Source: Alteromonas sp. V450 (GTDB lineage: Bacteria; Pseudomonadota; Gammaproteobacteria; Enterobacterales; Alteromonadaceae). Taken from it: 64,000 bases of DNA. Position 1 is the stretch's first letter; each line of letters opens with the position of its first letter. Made by a program: the position numbers and the translations under genes. Below the pieces are notes generated by a model. The model ran no database searches. It saw only the letters and a list, made by a program, of their open reading frames with translations, and was not told where the DNA came from. The stretch covers positions 248,001 through 312,000 of the forward strand of contig NZ_MODU01000004.1 of assembly GCF_001885075.1 (NCBI RefSeq), written 5' to 3'. Shown here one piece after another: positions 37,175-45,822 of the stretch.

Positions 37175-37806
37175 TGACAGAACAAGGCCGTGTACTGAGT
37201 GCACTTTTACAAGGCACGTTTATTTGTCAGGTGACCGATGAAGAGGCGTGGCGTTTTCTTAAATCAAGAGACAATGCTGCTCAGTTAGAACCTCATTTAG
37301 CGTTATTAAATCGTACATTATCGACCACCGCTGAAGGTGACGTATTCTTTGCCAGCTTTCTCACCATTGGTGAAAACGAGCGCAAAGTGCTTACACAGCA
37401 GTTCCAAGATACAGCATCTAACCTAGTGCCTCTGGTAGAGTGGTTGCTGCTGGTTCAGCAAGCTAATGAATCTGATATGCCCATTACCATGGGTAGCGCG
37501 ATTCGATTGAACGAGCTGCAAACTACCATTGAAGATACGCCCGCCTATGCTGAGCAGCTAGAAAAAATTTCGCGCTATCGCATGTTTGGCTCTACCAGCG
37601 TGAATTTGGATGGTCAGCTAAAGCAGGTGTTTAAACGCTTAACTGAAATGGGTTATCTGATTAAGCCAAACCCAGATAAACAGATTTATTTGGGCACAGG
37701 CAAAATTGAACACCTTTACGAAATGCTACGCTTTATTGATGAAACTGAAGCGCTGAGCTTATCTGAGCAGGCGGAGGCCGCTATTTCGCAAGGTAGCTTG
37801 ATATGA
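37171..37806 (+). CDS. mksE: MksE/MukE-like condensin subunit
   Basis: 211 residues, cytoplasmic, with winged-helix-like segments (DGQLKQVFKRLTEMGYLIKP, then IYLGTGKIEHLYEML). Size, composition and its place between an SMC ATPase and a kleisin-like gene fit MksE/MukE/JetB, which bind the kleisin. It begins ATGATG, overlapping mksB by 4 bp, and overlaps mksF by 4 bp, so the three are translationally coupled and made in fixed ratio. Sequence identity to known MksE proteins cannot be judged by eye. Confidence 0.7.
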   Translation: MMTEQGRVLSALLQGTFICQVTDEEAWRFLKSRDNAAQLEPHLALLNRTLSTTAEGDVFFASFLTIGENERKVLTQQFQDTASNLVPLVEWLLLVQQANESDMPITMGSAIRLNELQTTIEDTPAYAEQLEKISRYRMFGSTSVNLDGQLKQVFKRLTEMGYLIKPNPDKQIYLGTGKIEHLYEMLRFIDETEALSLSEQAEAAISQGSLI

Positions 37807-39020
37807 GCCAGGTGTTAATTCAGGCAGGGACTAAATTATTGAACGCATTGGGTCGTCACAGCGACCTCATCATGCAGGCGTACATTAATGGTTCTGTAAA
37901 AGAGCGCGATCACAGCCCAAAGGTATTAGAACAGCTTGTTCAACTAGGCGTGTTGTGGCGCCCGGAAGCGCAAAGCGAGCTGCGTTTGAAAAGCGCGGTA
38001 AGAACGCTTTTAGAGGGGAGTTTACAAGACGAGCGCAACCGGACTATCAACGCCAATATTGGTGCGTCGCTGGCAAGCCTTAAAACCCTAACCGAGCACT
38101 ATAAAGAAGCCCTTCACTACAACAAATATAATGAAGCGGCAGCCCACATGGGCGATTTAACCGAGCATGTCTATCAGCTTTCAGAATCGTTGAGTAATAG
38201 CGTGCGTGTTATGTTTGGCCGTATTAACAATGAGTTTGGCTACGTGTCTTCGGTTGAAGCTAAAATTCGCGAAAATGAGCTAGCGCAAGGACAGGTAACC
38301 GACTTACTTGCCCAGCTTGAGTGTTTCCGCTTCGATGAGTTAAGTGAACTGGCAGGTTCTAACCGTGAACTTCGTCACTTGCTGGTAGTGTCCCTGCAGC
38401 AGCGCTTTGCCAAGGCCGCACAGGAGTTATCAGTAGTACAGGCACGCTTATTAGACTTGTTGGGTCGGTTTAGAGAGTTCCAAGGTCGAACACGCTTACT
38501 CAAAGGCTTCTTGCTACACATGGAGCAGCAGCCTGATTTTGCGCCAGGCAACTACGCTAACCTGACTAACGTACCTGTTCTGTTTAATCAATCGGACGCG
38601 ATTATTGCCAATGCAGCGCCTGATGTTAACAACGTTGAGCATGAAGCCGATTATCAGAATATTGTGGCGTCGTTAACCCACGTACACAAACGTCAGACTA
38701 AGCACGAAGACACGAAACCGGTCGACATTGATGTGACTGAGCAATCGACCCTGTCGCTTGAGAAAGATCCATTGCAGCAAGCGGTAGAAGCGTATTTCTG
38801 TGAAGTTATCGATTCCGGTCAGCCTAAAACGGCGCTGGATTACTTTGAAGAACACGCCTTAGACTTTGACCCTGAAGTGTGGATTTATCAGGTGATCGGG
38901 GGGTATCAAGCCTTGAACGATGAAGATAAGCAGTTTTTTGCATTAGAATCCCATGGTAATAACGATAAAGTCTATACGGGTAATTTCTATATAAACGATA
39001 TCACCTTGGGCTTGCGTTAA
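37803..39020 (+). CDS. mksF: MksF/MukF-like kleisin subunit
   Basis: 405 residues, mainly helical. N-terminal wHTH-like region (about 1-80; SPKVLEQLVQLGVLWRPEAQ), a long helical middle (about 85-250; TINANIGASLASLKTLTEHY and LQQRFAKAAQELSVVQARLL), an acidic disordered linker (about 275-320) and a C-terminal domain ending NDEDKQFFALESHGNNDKVY. This fits the kleisin role: bridging the two heads of the SMC dimer and recruiting MksE. It is the last gene of the operon; a hairpin terminator follows and no nuclease gene is present. Confidence 0.68.
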   Translation: MSQVLIQAGTKLLNALGRHSDLIMQAYINGSVKERDHSPKVLEQLVQLGVLWRPEAQSELRLKSAVRTLLEGSLQDERNRTINANIGASLASLKTLTEHYKEALHYNKYNEAAAHMGDLTEHVYQLSESLSNSVRVMFGRINNEFGYVSSVEAKIRENELAQGQVTDLLAQLECFRFDELSELAGSNRELRHLLVVSLQQRFAKAAQELSVVQARLLDLLGRFREFQGRTRLLKGFLLHMEQQPDFAPGNYANLTNVPVLFNQSDAIIANAAPDVNNVEHEADYQNIVASLTHVHKRQTKHEDTKPVDIDVTEQSTLSLEKDPLQQAVEAYFCEVIDSGQPKTALDYFEEHALDFDPEVWIYQVIGGYQALNDEDKQFFALESHGNNDKVYTGNFYINDITLGLR

Positions 39021-39057
39021 CGGGTCTTTTTAATTTTTACTATAAGCTACAAATTGG

Positions 39058-39093
39058 GTCTGGCCCACGTGTACAAAGGTGTGCCAGACTTTT
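39058..39093 (+). terminator. Probable terminator of the condensin operon
   Basis: GTCTGGC (39058-39064) pairs with GCCAGAC (39083-39089), with an inner CAC/GTG, and is followed by TTTT. It is 38 bp beyond the mksF stop. The loop is long and the T tract short. Confidence 0.6.
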
Positions 39094-39188
39094 ATCCTAC
39101 TTTAGCGGTTTAAACTCATCCCTCTTTTCTACCTATTAATCACTGGTATTCTAATCAATTTTTTGCCATTTTTTGCGATATGTGACAC

Positions 39189-39216
39189 TTGGAACCTGTT
39201 GAAAAAGACCTATAAT
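39189..39216 (+). promoter_or_regulatory. Sigma-70-type promoter within the gap before the TerB gene
   Basis: TTGGAA (39189-39194), 16 bp, TATAAT (39211-39216). The -10 lies within an inverted repeat ACCTAT-AATGCA-ATAGGT (39208-39225), which could be an operator. It would produce a transcript with about 250 nt of leader before the TerB coding frame. Confidence 0.55.
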
Positions 39217-39304
39217 GCAATAGGTGTTTACACTTATTTAACATTGTGAACTAAAAGCTTCATCGCTGCGTAATGTTACCGTCAATTCTGCGGTCTACAT
39301 TGTT

Positions 39305-39347
39305 GGTCCTGTTAAGCCTTGGAACCAAAGTAAAGGTTTACAGGTCC
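39305..39347 (+). other. Structured leader or small RNA candidate
   Basis: GGTCCTGTTAAGCC (39305-39318) and GGTTTACAGGTCC (39335-39347) pair over about 11 positions with two mismatches and a bulge; the loop itself holds TTGG-AA-CCAA. It is downstream of the promoter at 39189 and 133 bp before the TerB start. No T tract follows, so it is not an intrinsic terminator. No known RNA family recognised. Confidence 0.4.
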
Positions 39348-39480
39348 TATTGCAGTTAATCAGCGGCTAAAGTGTTTTCGATGTTTAATAGCGCAATGTA
39401 GACACAGAAGATTATCGCTACTGCTAGGATGCAGAGCATGTTGTGGTACTGCCGCGTACAGTACGAAGAGGAAAAGTGTT

Positions 39481-39873
39481 ATGCAATTATCAGAACAACA
39501 AAGTTTTAACCAAGCCCTTATCAAGCTTTCAGTTTTACTTTATCAAGTCGACGGAATGGTTACGCTGTCTGAACAAGACTACCTGAATACAATGGTTGAG
39601 TCGCTGGACTGGCAAAGTCCGATTTGCCGTGAAGCTTTTCTAAACGATACTATTTATCAAACCCGAAAGGCCATTGACACCGGCGATGCTATTAGTTTCT
39701 TACGTAGCTTAAAGCACGATCTGTCGTTCGATGCCGAGAAAACGTTAGAGGTTGCAATGGCGATAACGGGTGTTGATGGCGAGCGAAGCGAGGAAGAAAC
39801 CGAGCTTCTATCATTACTTACCCATAAATTACTCGCCAAGGCATTAGTTTCGGGCAAAGATACACTGCAATAA
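39481..39873 (+). CDS. TerB-fold protein
   Basis: 130 residues, all helical, with the TerB/DjlA N-terminal signature: LSVLLYQVDGMVTLSEQDYL near the start and VAMAITGVDGERSEEETELL near 95-114, two similar acidic D-G-x-x-x-x-E-E segments that bind metal in the TerB fold. Such proteins are linked to tellurite resistance and membrane stress, but the function of stand-alone copies is not known. No strong ribosome site precedes the ATG beyond GAGGAAAAG. A second TerB-like gene is at 61430-61885. Confidence 0.72.
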   Translation: MQLSEQQSFNQALIKLSVLLYQVDGMVTLSEQDYLNTMVESLDWQSPICREAFLNDTIYQTRKAIDTGDAISFLRSLKHDLSFDAEKTLEVAMAITGVDGERSEEETELLSLLTHKLLAKALVSGKDTLQ

Positions 39874-39907
39874 TTGCTTCTAATTTCCATAAGCCTACAC
39901 GTTACCC

Positions 39908-41164
39908 ATGCCAAGTATTACTTATAAAGCAGCATATGCATGTGCTGCTTCCCTCGCGCTGTTCTGGCTAAGTGGTTGTCATTCGTCGCACAGTCCGCAG
40001 TTCAGCGCCAGTGCACAGGCTTTTCCTGTGGGAGTACAGCCTTTCGATAATTACTTAGGTGACGTTGAAAGTTACCTGCAGGAACATAGAACGTTTATTT
40101 CAAACAAAAAAGCCAAAGAATTATTCATGAATATGCCGTTTGAATGCGGCACGCAATTCCGCGATATTGGCGTTTTGCTAGTTCATGGGTTAGGCGACTC
40201 ACCTTACTTTTTTCGAGATATTGCCAACGCCATGTGCAATGAAGGTATTCACGTAAGAACCATCTTGTTGCCGGGCCACGGCTCAAAACCCGGAGACATG
40301 CTAAACGTTACTTATCAGCAGTGGCAGACAGAAACGAATCATCACATACGGCTATTTTCCAAAGAAGTAGACAATCTCTACATTGGTGGCTTTTCTACGG
40401 GCGCTAATTTGACCACAATAGCAAGCTTTTCAATGACTGAAGAACTCGATATTAAAGGGCTCATGCATTTTTCACCAGCCTTTAAATCACGCTTCTTTGT
40501 GTCCCGTTTAGCGCCCTATATCGATTCATTATTTCCTTGGCCTAATGTCGAAGAAGAAGATAACCCAAGCCGCTATAACTCCACCGCAATGCCTGGCTTC
40601 GCTGCTTATCAGGAAAGCGTAAATGTGCTTCAAGATTTGTTTACGCGCTCTGATAAAGAAGAGCGAACGTTGAATCTACCTGTACTCATGGTGGTGGCAG
40701 AAAAAGACAGCGTGGTAGATACCGCCATAATCGCTGAGCAATTTAGAGACAATTTTACTCATCCACACAAGTGTTTATTATGGCAGGGTGAGAAAGCCCC
40801 TGAGGTGCCTGAGAATACGCTCATCATGCAAACCATGAATGTCCCCGAACAGCGAATTAGTGCTGCGTCACACATGAGTACACTTTTTTCTGACGAGAAC
40901 CCACTATATGGCATAGAGAGTGACTTTCGCATATGTGATAACGGCCAGGGTAGTGACGCTGAAGCGCGCTGCAAAGCGGGCGAGGAAGTGTGGTACGGGC
41001 CGTGGGGATTTAAGCCCGACAACGCTGATGAAGCGTTAGCAAGTAATAAGCAAGACCGAGTGTATGCTAGGCTAACCTACAACCCATACTTTGATAGGAT
41101 GGTCGATCAACTTCTCGCTTTTACCGGCAAGGCGAAAGTCAAAGCGTTCTGTAAAACCTATTAG
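39908..41164 (+). CDS. Lipoprotein alpha/beta hydrolase (esterase/lipase-like)
   Basis: 418 residues. Signal with lipobox LSGC (Cys24). Alpha/beta-hydrolase core: oxyanion region VLLVHGLGDSPYFFRDIANA (about 89-108), RTILLPGHGSKPGD, nucleophile elbow GGFSTGAN with Ser163, a later acid within VVAEKDSVVDT and a candidate catalytic His in AASHMSTLFSDENPLYG. It resembles monoacylglycerol-lipase/carboxylesterase relatives but carries an extra C-terminal segment of about 80 residues. Membrane-anchored, facing the periplasm or surface. The substrate is unknown. It starts 34 bp after the TerB gene and may be co-transcribed. Confidence 0.85.
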   Translation: MPSITYKAAYACAASLALFWLSGCHSSHSPQFSASAQAFPVGVQPFDNYLGDVESYLQEHRTFISNKKAKELFMNMPFECGTQFRDIGVLLVHGLGDSPYFFRDIANAMCNEGIHVRTILLPGHGSKPGDMLNVTYQQWQTETNHHIRLFSKEVDNLYIGGFSTGANLTTIASFSMTEELDIKGLMHFSPAFKSRFFVSRLAPYIDSLFPWPNVEEEDNPSRYNSTAMPGFAAYQESVNVLQDLFTRSDKEERTLNLPVLMVVAEKDSVVDTAIIAEQFRDNFTHPHKCLLWQGEKAPEVPENTLIMQTMNVPEQRISAASHMSTLFSDENPLYGIESDFRICDNGQGSDAEARCKAGEEVWYGPWGFKPDNADEALASNKQDRVYARLTYNPYFDRMVDQLLAFTGKAKVKAFCKTY

Positions 41165-41235
41165 GGCAATTATCTATGCGGATTGATATTATAATGTAGT
41201 CCATTTAGAAGCGCTAACCACAGCCGTATTCTAAT

Positions 41236-41302
41236 AAAAACGCCCAAGCTTTAACGCGAGACGTAACACCTATTGTTGTTACAATACACCTAGCTTGGGC
41301 GT
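41236..41302 (-). terminator. Terminator-like nested hairpin behind the RND pump genes
   Basis: Outer arms ACGCCCAAGCT (41240-41250) and AGCTTGGGCGT (41292-41302) match perfectly over 11 bp and enclose a second stem GTAACA/TGTTAC. On the minus strand the outer stem is followed by TTTTTATT, about 90 bp beyond the RND stop. The cloverleaf-like nesting is unusual for a simple terminator. Confidence 0.55.
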
Positions 41303-41395
41303 CTCAAAGATTTCTCTCACTGAATTAAGCAGCATCATAAAAAAACGATTAGATGCCGCTTAAAAAGGCATGGCACCTACCGAAGAGGGACTGCC

Positions 41396-44300
41396 TTACA
41401 ATTGCTGTGCATTGGCTTCTTCCATTTCCCTTTCAAGCTTAGTGCTTTCATCGGCACGAGGCTTGGTAAAGCGAGCAAGTGCGAGATACAACACTGGAGT
41501 CAGGTAAAGGGTGAATACAACAGCGATACCTAAACCACCAAAAACAACCCAACCAATAGCATTGCGAGCTTCGGCACCAGCGCCTGTGGAAAGGATTAAT
41601 GGTAGACCGCCCAGTATTGTTGAAACCAGCGTCATCATAATAGGGCGTAAACGCACTTTACCAGCTTCAACAATGGCGTCATAAATCTCGTAGCCTTTAT
41701 CGCGAAGTTGATCGGCAAATTCAATGAGTAATATGGCATTCTTAGCAAGAAGACCAATTAACATGACAAGTCCAATTTGCGAGTAAACATTAATGCTCGT
41801 GCCGGTTAAAAAGAGTGCATACACAGCAGCAGCAATACCAAACGGAACGGTAAGCATAACCACAACCGCACTATTCACACTTTCAAATTGTGCAGCTAAT
41901 ACCAGTAGGACGATAACAAACGCTAAGATGTAGGTGAGAGCAACTTGCTTTGACGTTTCTTCAAAAGTCTGAGCTTCACCTAAGAATACCAACCCAATGC
42001 CATCAGGCAGAGTCTCGAGTGCTAAAGTCCGAATTTCTTCCACCACATCGCTAAGCGCCACATCTTCAGGCAATTCCATTTCTACCTTAATGGCACGCCG
42101 CTGCGCTTGGCGCTCTAGTTCGGCAGCAACGCCTTCCTCACTAATAAAGGCTACACTTGATAGAGGCACTAGGTTTCCATCGGTGCTTTTTACGAAAAGA
42201 CTGGTAAGGTCAGACGGGTCTAAAGTGCTACGATTATTGGTTTGTAGCATAATTGGAATCGCTTGATCGCCCACGTTTAAGTCGGCGATATCATCACCAT
42301 TAACCGCAGCGCGAAGCGTGCTGGCAATATCAGTTAGCGGTACGCCTAATTCTTCAGCACGGCGACGGTCAATGTTTACACGCATTTGTGGTTGAGTTGG
42401 ATCGTAGCTAATTCTCGGTCTACCGAGTTCGGGTAAGTTTTCCTCTAGTTGGCGAGAAAAATTCTGTGCTGCTAGAAAGATATTCTCATAGGTGTCGCCA
42501 GTGAGAGCAATTTCTAAGCCGCCACCTTGGCCTCGCAAGTTAAGACTGTTGCCGCCAAAAGCATTGCCGGGCGCGCCAGGTATTTGCTGTAATTTAGGGC
42601 GGATTTCGTTTACTACATCTTGCAGTGACTTATCTCGTTCATCCCAGTGTTTTAGTGGGGCAGTGATAAATACGATATTTGGGTCCCACGAGCCTACGAC
42701 GGTATAAATCGAATCAATCGTGCCGTTCTCTACATAAGGAAGCAGTAGCTCTTCCATTTTTTCTGCTTGCCTATCCATAAAATTAAGACCAGCGCCGTCA
42801 GGGCCGCGGGCGAAGATGCGTATTGTGCCTCTGTCTTCACTTGGCAAAAGCTCATTATCGATATTTTGCGACAAAATATAAGCGCCACCGCCTGCTGCTA
42901 AACTTAACACTCCCACTATCCAGCCGTGTTTTAGTGCCTTTAATAATGACGCTTGATACACCCGTAAGCAGGCGTTACCAAATCGGCCAAAGGTCTTGCT
43001 AAACAATCCATTTTCTTTTGTCTTTTTTACTTTAAGACGAGCGGTGAGCGCGGGAACTAGCGAAAGCGCAACAAAAGAAGAGATAACCACTGCGCCAGCT
43101 AATACGCCGCCGAACTCCCTAAATAAACGACCAGCGGTCGACGGGAGGAAAGCGATAGGAATAAATACAGATGCGAGCACTGCTGTTGTTGCTACGACAG
43201 CAAAAAAAACTTCCCGAGTGCCGATTACAGCAGCGGCGCGAGCACCTAAACCCATGCTTCTGCGACGTTGGATGTTTTCAGAAACAACGATTGCGTCGTC
43301 GACGATCATACCCGTAGCCAACACGAGAGCAAGCAGGGTAAGAATGTTGATTGAAAACCCCATACCCCAAATAATCGCTAGCGCGCCGGCGAGTGAAACG
43401 GGAATGGAAAGTGCAGGGACGATGGTAGCGCGCCACGAACCAATAAATACTAATAACGTGACGACAACCAGAGCAATAGTTAGGCTTAGCGATATGACAA
43501 CTTCTTTCACTGAATCACGAATGAACTCTGCATCGTCTGCAGTCACGACAATATTCATGTCAGTGAACCGTTTATCAAGGTCGCTAACCATTTCCAACAC
43601 TTCATCAGAAATTTCAATGGTGTTAGAACTCGCTTGACGGATTACGCCGACTCCGATTACTGGCGTTCCGTCTAGGCGCACAACGCTTGACGTATCGGCA
43701 GGTCCAAAATAAACACTTGCCACGTCGTTTATTCTGATATCTCCGGTCACAACAATACTGCCGACATCTTCAGCTGAGACCGAAGTTGCGTCAGCGCGTA
43801 CGATCAACGCTTGGTCTGCTGATTGAATACTACCGGCAGGAACATCGAAAGGGGCGAGTGCCAATGCATTAGCCACGTCACTCATTGACAAACCAAAGCT
43901 AGTGAGACGAAGCGGATCAACAGAAACACGTAAAACGCGCGCTCTGTCGCCGTTAAGTGTAACGTCTGCAACCCCAGGAATACTTAAAAAGAGAGGCGCT
44001 ACGTCAGTATCGACCCTTTCAGTCAGCGTTTCCATATCGAGGGTGTCACTGGATATAGCAAGACTTACTACTGCTTGAGCATCGCTGTCGGCACGTATAA
44101 TAGCGACTTGCTCAACGTCTTCTGGAAGTTGACGCTGCACGCGGCTTACTGATTCCCTTACTTCATTAGCGGCGTCTTCTAAATTTACGCCAGGTCGAAA
44201 TTCGACGCGCACTCTTGCTGAGTTTTCCTCACTTTGCGCGTAAATATTCTTAACACCGCTTACTCGCGCTACCGCACCTTCTAAACGTCCAGTCACTTCC

Positions 44301-44512
44301 GCATCAACAGTTTCAGGTGAAGCACCGGGAAATTGCGCAGTAACGGTAACACGTGGAGTATCGACATCGGGAAGTTCGCGTACTTCTAAGCCACTTAACG
44401 CTGCAAAGCCCGCAATCGCAATAAGAAGGTTAAGTACCACGATTAAAACAGGACGTCTTATCGCGACAGAGGGTAAGTCATTGGTCGGTGTTGAAAGCTG
44501 TTGTTCACTCAC
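41396..44512 (-). CDS. RND efflux transporter permease (HAE1-type)
   Basis: 1038 residues with the AcrB/MexB plan: an N-terminal helix (RRPVLIVVLNLLIAIAGFA), a large periplasmic porter region, helices 2-6, a second periplasmic loop and helices 8-12. TM4 reads LVLATGMIVDDAIVVSENIQ, with the paired Asp of the proton relay. It starts ATG and overlaps the adaptor gene by 8 bp. It would export hydrophobic or amphiphilic compounds by proton antiport. There is no outer-membrane factor in the operon, so a TolC encoded elsewhere is needed. The substrate is unknown. Confidence 0.93.
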   Translation of the reverse strand: MSEQQLSTPTNDLPSVAIRRPVLIVVLNLLIAIAGFAALSGLEVRELPDVDTPRVTVTAQFPGASPETVDAEVTGRLEGAVARVSGVKNIYAQSEENSARVRVEFRPGVNLEDAANEVRESVSRVQRQLPEDVEQVAIIRADSDAQAVVSLAISSDTLDMETLTERVDTDVAPLFLSIPGVADVTLNGDRARVLRVSVDPLRLTSFGLSMSDVANALALAPFDVPAGSIQSADQALIVRADATSVSAEDVGSIVVTGDIRINDVASVYFGPADTSSVVRLDGTPVIGVGVIRQASSNTIEISDEVLEMVSDLDKRFTDMNIVVTADDAEFIRDSVKEVVISLSLTIALVVVTLLVFIGSWRATIVPALSIPVSLAGALAIIWGMGFSINILTLLALVLATGMIVDDAIVVSENIQRRRSMGLGARAAAVIGTREVFFAVVATTAVLASVFIPIAFLPSTAGRLFREFGGVLAGAVVISSFVALSLVPALTARLKVKKTKENGLFSKTFGRFGNACLRVYQASLLKALKHGWIVGVLSLAAGGGAYILSQNIDNELLPSEDRGTIRIFARGPDGAGLNFMDRQAEKMEELLLPYVENGTIDSIYTVVGSWDPNIVFITAPLKHWDERDKSLQDVVNEIRPKLQQIPGAPGNAFGGNSLNLRGQGGGLEIALTGDTYENIFLAAQNFSRQLEENLPELGRPRISYDPTQPQMRVNIDRRRAEELGVPLTDIASTLRAAVNGDDIADLNVGDQAIPIMLQTNNRSTLDPSDLTSLFVKSTDGNLVPLSSVAFISEEGVAAELERQAQRRAIKVEMELPEDVALSDVVEEIRTLALETLPDGIGLVFLGEAQTFEETSKQVALTYILAFVIVLLVLAAQFESVNSAVVVMLTVPFGIAAAVYALFLTGTSINVYSQIGLVMLIGLLAKNAILLIEFADQLRDKGYEIYDAIVEAGKVRLRPIMMTLVSTILGGLPLILSTGAGAEARNAIGWVVFGGLGIAVVFTLYLTPVLYLALARFTKPRADESTKLEREMEEANAQQL

Positions 44513-45560
44513 CCGCTGGTCCTCCAGCCAATTCAGTTGTTATAGCTTGTCCATTGCGTAGGCGTTGTACACCCTCTGCAATTAGCGAGTCGCCTTCGTT
44601 TAGATCACCTGAAACAAGAATTATGCCTCTTAACCGCTGGTGAACGCTAACATCAACCTTTTTCGCTTTTCCATTCTCGGCAAGCCAAATATAAGCTCCT
44701 GTTGCTCCCCACAACAGCGCCGCTTCAGGAATAGCTGCGTAGCGGTCACCTTCAATGCTCAACGCAACTCGAAAACTCATGCCGGGTCGAAATTTATCTG
44801 CGGAGTTGTCTAAAAGAGCGCGAGCGCGTAATGTACGATCCGTCTCATTAATGCGAGAATCGATTTGCGCTATTTCGGCACTCACAGATGTACCTTTGTC
44901 ACTCCATGGCTCCAAAGTTACGCTGGGCGCGTTTAGCAGTACCGGGAGTGCTGATTCAGGAGCCTTAAAGTTGACAAAAAGCTTATTTCGCTTGTCGAGT
45001 GTTGTGATGATGGTTTGCTCATTTATTCGATCGCCTACCTCTACGTCCGTAATTCCTACAACGCCGTCAAAGGGGGCGACAATATGTCTGTCTTCGTAGT
45101 CTGCCTGCGCTTCTTCTAACGCTACCTCAGCAAGATCTCTTTGTGTTTTTGCAAGGTCCAGCTCGCTGACGGGGACTGCGCCTTGTTGATAGCTTGACGT
45201 TAGACGTTCTACGGTGCGTTGTGCATCTTCTAGTGTCAGCTTAGCTCTTTTCAGTGCAGTTTTTTGACGTCTGTCGTCTAAACGTAGCAACACTTTACCT
45301 TTTTCAACGTATTGACCAGGCGTGAAATTTATTTCAACTACTTCATCTGCAACCGGAGAGAATAAAACAATTGAGCGAAGTGCTTCTGCACTGCCAACCG
45401 CCTCGACTTTTCGCGTTTCATTTATGAATTCAATAGGCTTGGTAACCACAAGCTTTGCTTGCCTGTCGCCCATAAATTGCGCATTGACATGTGTGGTGAC
45501 CAATAAAAATACGAACAGCCATGTTCGTGAAACCGGTACACTAAAAAAAGACTTTTTCAT
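44505..45560 (-). CDS. Periplasmic adaptor (membrane fusion) subunit of the RND pump
   Basis: 351 residues. Signal peptide (about 1-27, ending HVNAQ), then barrel-sandwich/lipoyl halves (VVEINFTPGQYVEKGKVLL and APFDGVVGITDVEVGDRI) around a helical hairpin (LKRAKLTLEDAQRTVERLTS), a beta-barrel and a membrane-proximal domain. No lipobox, so probably a soluble periplasmic form. It connects the RND permease to the outer-membrane channel. It is the first gene of a two-gene operon. No regulator gene is adjacent. Confidence 0.92.
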   Translation of the reverse strand: MKKSFFSVPVSRTWLFVFLLVTTHVNAQFMGDRQAKLVVTKPIEFINETRKVEAVGSAEALRSIVLFSPVADEVVEINFTPGQYVEKGKVLLRLDDRRQKTALKRAKLTLEDAQRTVERLTSSYQQGAVPVSELDLAKTQRDLAEVALEEAQADYEDRHIVAPFDGVVGITDVEVGDRINEQTIITTLDKRNKLFVNFKAPESALPVLLNAPSVTLEPWSDKGTSVSAEIAQIDSRINETDRTLRARALLDNSADKFRPGMSFRVALSIEGDRYAAIPEAALLWGATGAYIWLAENGKAKKVDVSVHQRLRGIILVSGDLNEGDSLIAEGVQRLRNGQAITTELAGGPAGE

Positions 45561-45822
45561 TTTTAACCCGCAGCGTAATTAGGCTTTTGACCGATGTTGT
45601 CCAATTCCTTTATCGCTTAGCATTAACAGCGAACGCTTTTTATACAGCGAAAAACGGTAAGCGACGTCTATAAAAAACAGTATTTGAAGAGACAAATCGC
45701 TATACGGATTGAAAATTGTACAAACAGTGTCTAGGGAGCCTTTAATTTTTGTTTTACCAAAGCGTTCATAAAACGCTCAATTGGTTGACCTTTATTTTGT
45801 ACCGTATAGCAACACAGGCAGT

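Noticed and set aside
33452..39020. Calling the SMC operon a Wadjet plasmid-defence system
   Set aside because: No JetD-type nuclease gene follows or precedes it and the gene order differs, so only a condensin-like call is supported.
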